From NCBI GenBank assembly GCA_028565635.1, contig JAOXYB010018450.1, forward strand, positions 1-15,821: DNA of 15,821 nucleotides, given 5' to 3'. The notes beneath the pieces are model-generated. The model had not been told where the DNA came from, did not search any database, and saw only the letters and a program-made list of their open reading frames with translations. Numbering within the stretch: position 1 is the first letter of the stretch; each line of letters starts with the position of its first letter. Origin of the DNA: Phoronis ovalis. Taxonomy: Eukaryota > Phoronida > Phoronidae. Positions 9,480 through 15,821 of this stretch are shown in pieces. Position numbers and translations under genes: made by a program.

Positions 9480-9914
9480 ATGACTGTTTCCACAGCTCAC
9501 AAGTCAGATTATCAAGAGCTAGTGCCGAACGTCATGAACCAGGACTACCTCATACTATGCTATGGTAGAGAACCAGTGTCCCCGGACCAGCCCAATTGCA
9601 CACTTTATAAAAATGTGAAGAATTCGGAAATTGGCGGCACTTTTTCACTGTGAAATCCACAAAACTGGATCCACCTTTACAGAAAAGTACCTAAATATGA
9701 TGGGTCCATTTTGGAAAACAGATTCCCTGGGAATGAGTGGATGTTCTATGTTTTGGCAACACACTACAGAGTTACCACTTTTGTATATTCAGTAGGGGTG
9801 TTCAGCTGGACCTTAGACATCTGTGATGCTTCCAGTGGAGATACCTGCTTAATTCCAGAGATACTAAATAGCAAAAATTTTGTTGGTAGAAATACTATAT
9901 GGCAGGAATCTTAG
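9480..9914 (+). pseudogene. Possible decayed ORF with one in-frame TGA, family unknown
   Basis: One frame stays open from an ATG at 9480 to the TAG at 9912-9914, with a single interrupting TGA at 9651-9653. That is 144 codons with one stop in moderately AT-rich DNA. The composition is protein-like (segments such as CYGREPVSPDQPNCTLY and NRFPGNEWMFYVLATHY), but I recognise no family. Just inside the ATG, GACTGTTTCCACAG at 9482-9495 also resembles a splice acceptor. It could be a relic gene fragment, an unrecognised exon pair, or chance. Confidence 0.25.
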
Positions 9915-10576
9915 CGGTAGAGATATCAAATTTCTGTTGGTTAAGTCCCAGTAATTAACCCTAAAGAAACGGGCCAAGATAATGACAGAGGCAAATAAAT
10001 TAAACAAATTGACCATATTGCCCTTTGGTAAAAAACTGACAGTGGAGATGCCAAATTCAGGTATGATAGCCGACAGTGGGGATACCAAACTAGGTAAAAT
10101 TAAAGATACCAAAATTGCAAAATCGCCAACAGTAGAGATTCATTGGAGTCAAAAAAAAACTGACCTTTTTTAGTGAAACCTCCCCATTTAAAAAGAAGGC
10201 CGGTGTATGTACTTCCGTGGCGAGTCTTAATCAGCTTACCATATGAGGAAATATTTGATTTGCTTTCTGAAATTGTCACCAGTTTTTGAGCATAAATTTG
10301 TCACAGGTCTTTAATATTTCTATTCAGATGAACTTCTGAAGTATAAAAAGATCTCTCTTTTTGTGATAGCAAAAATCCGTGACCCTGCAGTAGGATGTAT
10401 CCAGGAACATGATCCTGGTCCATTTATTTTGAGAATCCGAGTAACTAACTAACCCTGTCTTTAGTACTTAGATTGTTCACAACTGTGTATTTAATGGAAT
10501 ATCTAAACCAACAAAGTTGCTAAATATTTAATTTTCTATATTTAAGCCTTTTCTCACTGAGCTGTGCTATTGAAAC
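9915..10576. other. Upstream region of the coactosin-like gene
   Basis: Variants of CAGTGGAGATACCAAA recur irregularly (near 9834, 10039, 10071 and 10128), suggesting degenerate repeat sequence. Just before the ATG, TCTATATTTAAG (near 10536) and CCTTTTCTCACTGAG (near 10547-10561) could be a TATA-like box or a 5' UTR splice acceptor. Neither can be decided without transcripts. Confidence 0.35.
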
Positions 10577-10727
10577 ATGAGTACAGAAGTAGTACCTGTG
10601 GATGAGAATGACCTTAAGTCGGCCATTGCTTCAATACGAGCCGATGACGGTAGCTCTAGTAAGGGTTCATATATAGTCGCAGGGCACAGTGATGGGAACC
10701 CTAACAGCATCAATGTCGTTGCAAAAG
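10577..10727 (+). CDS. Coactosin-like gene, coding exon 1
   Basis: Residues 1-50 plus one base (phase 1). Starts MSTEVVPVDENDLKSAI and contains the first helix of ADF-H domain 1. Donor AAAAG|GTAATG. Reading past the donor gives an unrelated tail ending at 10807. Confidence 0.85.
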
Positions 10728-13700
10728 GTAATGCTATGATTTCAAAATTTTCCAAAGATATTTTAATTCCGTGGATGTCCAAACGCCGCAGGAAATTTAA
10801 GATGTGATTTCCTGCAATCTGGTGCAATTTGAGTACAAAATTACTCTTTTAGTTGGCTAACTGGAAACTGGGAAACGATATTACTATTGTGAGACCATGA
10901 GATTGATCCAAAACATTGAGGCTCCTTGTCAAACTGTGAGACTTGGCATCGCTGCATATTGCCGCTAACTGAAGGAATCTGAAATTTCGATCCACTACTA
11001 GAGAACAGCTGGTGAAGGTGTTACTAATTGTAAAATGTATTGCTGTGTTAACAGTAATGATTGAAATTACTTCTATAGTTTATTAATTATGTTGGTAGGA
11101 TCAGGTGGGTGTGTCGAGGTGGTGTCATGTTTAGAAGATTCTCAAGTCATGTATGTTCTACTCAGAACGGAGGAAGTATTTGACATGAGTACAACAGTAA
11201 AGTTTGTCTACATTCACTGGTGAGTGATTCTAAATTATGTGTGTCAGAACAAAAAAATAATTTTAGGAAAAGATCCACATAACAGTAACACACTCTTCTG
11301 CGTATGTCATTCGTAATTGAATCATTTTTTAGGAAAATAAATGTCATTGTGTCCCTACTGTGCTAAATAAGAATTACGTTTAAAATAAAAAAATAATATT
11401 TCTTTACTAATTTCTATGGGCATGTAGTCATCCTGTATGGTGGCCTTTGTCATATTTTCCCGTTTCTTTGTCTCCCAATAACAGCGTGTGTTTTTATCAG
11501 ATCATCTTCATATTTAGCACAGGGCAAGTATAGGTGAAAGTGCAGGTCGGATTTAAATTAAGCCATGTTTGTTCATGAGAGGACACATCCCGATCTTGGT
11601 ACGTCTGGATATTGATATCTGATACTTGCAGAGAATGCTGTAATTCAGATTGAAAGCAAACAGAGGTCAAAATACAGGTCAAGTTTGAATTTTACTTGGA
11701 GCACTTGCATGGTGACTGGTGGCTGCTATCAGTTTCATATTGGGTGCAGCATATATAAATATTGGATTAAAATATTGGTCCAAGATGATTTTGACCACTT
11801 TCAATATGGTTGACTGGCAGCCATGTTGGTTCCCAATACAGTTCGATACATTATGTCATGGCATGTCGCAAAGAAGAAGCATTGTCTGTACAATTCAAAG
11901 GTGGTTTTTATTTACAAGGCCATTTGATGTATGATGGCTATCTGTCTGCAAAAGCAGACCTCTTGTTAATTAGTAATTATTGTTTCATCTGCACGAGGGC
12001 ACTATTGTGGATAAAATGTCTTTGCATGTCGTTGATAGTTGCATGTACCATGATGTATGTTGTAGGGTGGGTGACAAGGTTCCATTTGCAAAGAAAGGGC
12101 GGTATGGTGTTGTCCATGGAAGTGTACAAAAATATTTTGAACCGTATCATGTAGATTTTGAGACAAGCTCTAGAGATGATTTAAGTGATGAATTAATTGA
12201 TGAAAAGGTAAGTGACTTTGAGTGAGATGAACCAGTAAGTGCCTTTGAATTAATTGATGACATTATTTTGTGTTGTTAAGCTTGATTCATCCTACTTACT
12301 TACTGAAATTCAAGCATAAATGCAAACAAGGACAGAGAATACCCTTTGCTTTGGATCTCAGTAGTCAATGAACCATTTCAGCATCTTTGGATCATATGGC
12401 TCCCACAGCTTGGCTGCCTCTATGAATTAGCACAATGAGTGAAATTCACTTTCTATATGGTACTCATTTTATGGCCATGTATTCTGAGACAGAACAAGTA
12501 ACATCAGGAAGAATATTTGGCACCAAGATATCTAGTTTACAAGTGTAACCATATACTGCTTAAACTAATTCAGACAGGTTAGCATACATTATACAGGTTT
12601 AGGGTTGTCCCACTTTTACTTGAATGTATAGGAGAGGGGAATTTTGTACAGCTAAATCAGAACTATGGATGATGTGTCTCTAATCAACTCACACGCAGTC
12701 ACACAGTAATATAAAAAATAATAGATAGCTGGGAGGTTGTCTGATCACCAGTCCTGAAGAGTTAATGCTTCTAACCTGGGCTAACAGTTTGAATATAACC
12801 TGTTGTGTCACCATGCCATTTTCCCCTCCCCTGCACAACTAATAACAGAACGGCCTTCTATATCGGCTGGCGTATTTAATATTAATTATTAGACGCTGAA
12901 AATATTTCACTTTTTCAGATCTCTGGTACAAGTGGCACCAGATCAAAAGTTTTAGACTCAGTAGATGCCAGTACAAGGTCACAAAGAGGCTTTACATCTG
13001 TACCGACCAATCAACCGCCAAAAGTGAAAACCAGTGCGCCTGCAGTTAGCAAAAAGGGTGCTGATGTTAAGTTTAACTCTGATGTTCCTGAAGCTTTAGC
13101 AGATGTTAGAAGTGATATTACCGATACTAACTGGGCTGTGGTTGGCTATGAAGACAAAGACGTCAAAAAGCCATTGGCAGTCATTGGTTCAGGTCTTGGT
13201 GGGCTGGATGATATTGTGTCATTGTTGGACGATGATGCTGTGATGTACGGATTGTATCGTGTAACGGATAAAATTGATGACAGCATTACTGTGAAATTTG
13301 TGTACATTTCGTGGTAAGTTTCTTATGTTGGGAACTATTCATCACCAAAAGTAACTATGGGTATAAAATAGAATCTTTATCCAAAAGGTGCTTAACTTTC
13401 TACTGCCAAGCACTGTACAAAAGGCAAGTCATCATGTTTTCAAAAAAGTTACGTGTGCTTTTTTAACCTTCTTAATGCATGATCAATCGCAAATGAAACA
13501 AACTTCGATAGTAAACGTAATATGATCGATTTATTTCTGCTTACAGGGTTGGTGAGAAAGTTAGACCAATGGGCAAGGGTAAAGTGTCTACACACAAAGG
13601 AGCCATAGAGGAACTGTTCTTACCAGCTCATATTACAGTGTACGCTTCAGAAAGGAAAGATATCAGTGAATCGTCAATCATGGACAAGGTGTGTGCTATG

Positions 13701-14415
13701 ATTCAAAAATTCTGTAAAATAGTACTGAATTTCTAAGCATATGGTATAAAGAATAGTACAAGGAAACAGAGACAAGTATATTTTATTACTTGTTACAATG
13801 TTTCACACATATATGTCATACCAGTGTTATGCTTAAGGTTGTATACTTTGAGATTGACTAATCGATTTAAATTAGCCATCAGCCAATCAAAAGAGTTGCT
13901 TTAGATACTGGTTTTTCTTGGTCATGTAAATCAAAATGGAGGCATAAACCATTCATATGTTTCTGTTTGGACATTTTATTTTCAAAACAGATCTATTGAT
14001 TTGTTGTCACATAAAATCACAAAAAACAACTTCTGTAATCTGTATTTACAAACTTAAATGTTATTTTGCGATATTAAAAATCTAAAACCTCTGGAAACAT
14101 AGGCATCTAGCAAAGGTCAGAGGTCATTTATGACTGCAGTACACAAATGCCTCTCCAAATTACAGTGACCACTAGTCTCACCATTCTTTAAAGCCATGTT
14201 TTGTTTCGCCGAGTGTTGTGAATTTGCCTGTTAACTTCTGAAGATCCCAGATACAAGAGCAGTTTGTTTAGAATCAAGCAACAAAGCACAATATACTCAT
14301 CTGCACTTACATGCACTCCTCAAGTCAGACAAAGATGATGTCAGTATAATTTATTTATCTTTTTTTTTAGGTGCAGTCTGCAAGTGGTTCAAAAAGCCAT
14401 GTGAAAACCACATAG
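10577..14415 (+). CDS. Tandem two-domain coactosin-like (ADF-homology) F-actin-binding protein, six exons
   Basis: Joining 10577-10727, 11099-11219, 12066-12207, 12919-13313, 13547-13688 and 14371-14415 gives 996 nt, 331 residues plus TAG. All junctions are GT-AG with matching phases (1, 2, 0, 2, 0). Domain 1 is about residues 7-138, a Ser/Thr/Pro-rich linker about 139-185, and domain 2 about 186-322. Both carry the coactosin core TVKFVYI(H/S)WVG(D/E)KV (83-96 and 262-275) and an acidic Asp/Glu-Lys end. Lys85 and Lys264 align with human coactosin Lys75, known to be needed for F-actin binding. Usual coactosins are single domains of about 142 residues; twinfilin also has two ADF-H domains but a different sequence type. 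The start AAACATGAG has A at -3. The expected role is binding the side of actin filaments in the cytoplasm, perhaps with two contact sites. The family is very secure; the bivalent function is inferred. Confidence 0.92.
10806..10846. repeat. Dispersed-repeat relic in intron 1
   Basis: TTCCTGCAATCT with following GCA.TTT...TACAAA..T matches the segment at about 6169-6205 with scattered mismatches. The two loci share a repeat family fragment. Confidence 0.45.
11099..11219 (+). CDS. Coactosin-like gene, coding exon 2
   Basis: Residues 51-90 plus two bases of Trp91. Encodes SGGCVEVVSCLEDSQVMY and TTVKFVYIHW. The acceptor is TTGGTAG at 11098; a second in-frame AG at 11103-11104 (GGATCAG) would remove two residues. 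The donor, CTG|GTGAGT, splits the Trp codon as TG|G. Confidence 0.85.
11664..11681 (+). promoter_or_regulatory. Direct AGGTCA repeat with 6-bp spacer (DR6-like), intron 2
   Basis: AGGTCA at 11664-11669 and 11676-11681. These are nuclear-receptor half-sites, but DR6 is not a classical strong element and the surrounding intron looks repeat-rich. Function is doubtful. Confidence 0.2.
12066..12207 (+). CDS. Coactosin-like gene, coding exon 3
   Basis: 142 nt completing Trp91 and encoding residues 92-138, the C-terminal half of domain 1 (VGDKVPFAKKGRYG, YFEPYHVDFET, ending ELIDEK). Acceptor GTTGTAG|GGTGGG, donor AAAAG|GTAAGT. It is the counterpart of exon 5, with identical length and phases. Confidence 0.9.
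12208..12260 (+). repeat. Duplicated 5' splice-site region after exon 3
   Basis: GTAAGTGACTTTGAG (12208-12222) recurs as GTAAGTGCCTTTGAA (12235-12249), 27 bp on. GAATTAATTGATGA at the exon end (12190-12203) recurs at 12247-12260. A second potential donor therefore lies 27 nt downstream, but the added segment contains an in-frame TGA at 12223-12225. Confidence 0.7.
12919..13313 (+). CDS. Coactosin-like gene, coding exon 4
   Basis: 395 nt encoding residues 139-269 plus two bases of Trp270: the linker (ISGTSGTRSKVLDS, Ser/Thr/Pro-rich) and the first part of domain 2 (RSDITDTNW, IGSGLGGLDDIV, ITVKFVYISW). Acceptor CACTTTTTCAG, donor GTG|GTAAGT. Domain 2 has no counterpart of intron 1. Confidence 0.93.
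13547..13688 (+). CDS. Coactosin-like gene, coding exon 5
   Basis: 142 nt completing Trp270 and encoding residues 271-317 (VGEKVRPMGKGKVSTHKGA, then LPAHITVYASE and SSIMDK). This is the actin-binding strand/helix half of domain 2. Acceptor TTCTGCTTACAG, donor GACAAG|GTGTGT. Confidence 0.93.
14114..14126 (+). promoter_or_regulatory. Perfect DR1 nuclear-receptor element, intron 5
   Basis: AGGTCA-G-AGGTCA is the exact DR1 consensus bound by RXR, HNF4 and COUP-TF type receptors. It sits in intron 5 of the coactosin-like gene. Such a match is rare by chance in a window this size, but nothing else supports use. Confidence 0.3.
14371..14415 (+). CDS. Coactosin-like gene, terminal coding exon 6
   Basis: Fourteen codons (VQSASGSKSHVKTT) and TAG. 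Acceptor is a T-run followed by AG at 14369-14370, phase 0. The Ser-Ala-Ser-Gly motif matches the C-terminal end of coactosins and also the start of the linker after domain 1. Confidence 0.88.
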   Translation: MQSASGSKSHVKTT

Positions 14416-14734
14416 ATAAAACAGTCTGTGATGCTTGAGGGCATTACTTTACATAGCCAAAGAGAACAGAATTCCTGTGCTTGAAATAGACCTTTTGTAG
14501 TGTACAATTAGAAGGAGCATATCTTAGCGTGCCAATAGCTACACATAGATGTATTTGCTAAAAACATTCAGAAATAAGCAAGTTTGTGCTTAGAGCATTC
14601 CAATATCTGAAAAGTTAAAGTGCTTGTGTCTTTGTCATCAGTAGATGTACTTTGACATTTTTTTGAATAGCGATAAACCTTTTTTAACGCAAAAATCATG
14701 AATTAAAGAACATTCACATTCTTGAAAAATCATT
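14416..14734 (+). other. Probable 3' UTR of the coactosin-like gene
   Basis: No coding potential. An ATTAAA polyadenylation variant at 14702-14707 would give a 3' UTR of about 300 nt; a canonical AATAAA occurs further on at 15029-15034, within repeat-like DNA. The true end is not decidable from sequence. Confidence 0.5.
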
Positions 14735-15250
14735 CCTTAAGGTGGCTGGTCCCGTTTGGGGAACTTATTCACACTTTGTGCTTCATTTAAATGAAAAGAA
14801 AAACAAATATAAGTATACTTTTAGAAACTCAAGGTAGTGATGTAAGGATTGGGAAGAAGTACTTTACTCTTCTTTCACATTATTATGTAATCAGCATTAA
14901 GGCCACTTTTGTGGAAAACTCACTATTTTCAAAAATTTGCTGTTTTTAAATGATGTACTTCTAAATATGCGGGTGTCAGAAGAAATGATATGTTCTGGCT
15001 GTTGAATTTTGAATGGTCATAACTTCTGAATAAAGCAAAATATGAGTTGAGACGCACTAGAAGTTAATTTTGGAAGTTTTAACTTCGTAACCACACGATA
15101 TTGAGCCAAATTTTTTGGAAACTTTTCTTCTCAAAAAGTTAGTTTTTACCAAAATGTATCAGATAGGAAAAGTAAAATTTCATAGTTTTCAAGTTATATC
15201 TTTCAAAAATGTATACTTTTGTTAAGTTATCTTTTTATTTAACTGTTCAA
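14735..15250. repeat. Probable dispersed repeat beginning CCTTAAGGTGGCTGG
   Basis: A composition and style change starts at CCTTAAGG (14735-14742). The following 500 bp have no coding capacity but contain recurrent phrasing (AACTTCTGAATAAAG, TTTTAACTTC, TTTCAAAAATTTG). A TTAA at the left edge would suit a piggyBac-like target, but no matching inverted end lies in the window. Recognised by general look only. Confidence 0.3.
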
Positions 15251-15254
15251 AATT

Positions 15255-15449
15255 TCAAAAAGAAGTTAATAATTCCAGTACATTGCTCTGAAGGGTACTC
15301 CCCCCTTTAAATGTTACACGTGGTATGTGTATCGTGGAATTTTCCACGGGCAAAATATTGTTTATCTCTAAACTTCCCGGTCCCAGCACTCCAACAGAAA
15401 GGCGTAGCACACGACCGTTATGCATTTTTAAAATGACCCCCCTAAACAC
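15255..15449 (-). other. Unassigned 64-codon ORF within repeat-like DNA
   Basis: Open on the minus strand, with segments such as GRVLRLSVGVLGPGSLEINN and IPRVTFKGG. Composition is protein-like but short, with no recognised domain. It lies between two repeat-like blocks, so a mobile-element fragment is likelier than a host gene. Confidence 0.2.
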
Positions 15450-15821
15450 TGATTTTTCCTTAATTTATTCCCCCTATTTTCGTGAAAACAAAGATTAGTA
15501 AACATGAACCCCTATTTTTAGGAAAACCAGGATATTTTGCACTGAAAACATACCTTTTTTAGGCTTTCAAGGAGACAAAAACAAATTTCTACCCTTTTTA
15601 CATGCTACTGAATAATTAAGTACAGTCGATGAAGGTAAGATTAGTAAACGTGAACCCCGACAAGAACAAAGTTTCCACCGTACTTTTTTACTCGTTTTTA
15701 GTGCGAATCTGGTCGCGATTCCGTCGGTTTATTTCTAATTTTCAAGGAGTCTTTTTCTACCGTTTCAAGGACTGACCTTTTTAAAATAGCCCCCTTTCTG
15801 CAAATTTCGTAACGAACATGC
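15450..15821. repeat. Diverged direct repeat running off the window end
   Basis: AGATTAGTAAAC(A/G)TGAACCCC occurs at about 15491-15512 and 15637-15658 (146 bp apart, one mismatch in 22). TTCAAGGAG occurs at 15566-15574 and 15741-15749, each followed after a short gap by TTCTACC. This is a tandemly reiterated repeat of about 150-175 bp or an internally repeated element, incomplete at the right edge. Confidence 0.6.

Noticed and set aside
9651-9653. In-frame TGA as a selenocysteine codon
   Set aside because: No selenoprotein motif such as CxxU surrounds it and no SECIS element was recognised; decay is simpler.
10567-10827. 86-codon minus-strand frame opposite exon 1
   Set aside because: It is the antisense shadow of exon 1 of the coactosin-like gene.
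11719-12225. Overlapping plus-strand open frames of 71, 114 and 81 codons
   Set aside because: They are intron 2 sequence running into or beside exon 3. Only the 12066-12207 part, in the spliced frame, matches coactosin.
13024-13317. A separate 97-residue ADF-H protein starting at 13024
   Set aside because: The codon there is GTG, and the frame continues upstream to a good acceptor at 12918. It is part of exon 4.

Overview
The window is nuclear DNA of an invertebrate animal, AT-rich by eye, with spliced genes, long introns and many degenerate repeats. A mollusc, perhaps a bivalve or gastropod, is the best guess. That rests on the receptor type, on a relic resembling the N-terminal part of RAG1 (RAG1-N-like mobile sequences are known from the sea slug Aplysia), and on the look of the repeats. 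No taxonomic marker is present, so this stays an inference. Layout: positions 1-897 are AT-rich flank. Positions 898-2031 (minus strand) hold an intact, single-exon rhodopsin-class GPCR of 377 residues, of the sex-peptide/myoinhibitory-peptide/FMRFamide (DMSR-like) receptor type. A candidate 5' UTR splice acceptor lies just upstream. A fold-back, MITE-like element follows at about 2354-2534. Positions 3426-4129 hold a decayed gene in at least five frame segments. It keeps, in order, a His-Pro...Cys-x2-Cys motif, a second Cys-x2-Cys with a basic stretch, a C3HC4 RING and a trailing zinc-finger-like segment, which is the architecture of the RAG1 N-terminal region. Positions 4130-10576 are mostly non-coding: a perfect CArG box next to a possible small first exon (4711-4871), a GC-rich repeat fragment near 6091-6135, a 25-bp tandem pair, a CGGGAGA cluster, a three-copy tandem repeat of about 120 bp (8145-8480), and a possible decayed ORF (9480-9914). 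Positions 10577-14415 (plus strand) hold a six-exon gene for a 331-residue protein with two tandem coactosin-like ADF-homology domains. It was reconstructed from six exons whose splice phases all agree. The remainder, 14416-15821, is 3' UTR followed by repetitive DNA that runs off the window edge. The genes do not form a pathway. The receptor would act in neuropeptide signalling at the plasma membrane and the coactosin-like protein on cytoplasmic F-actin; the RAG1-N relic is probably non-functional. The two strongest results are the tandem coactosin gene, whose two domains share two intron positions and a 142-nt exon, and the RAG1-N-like relic.
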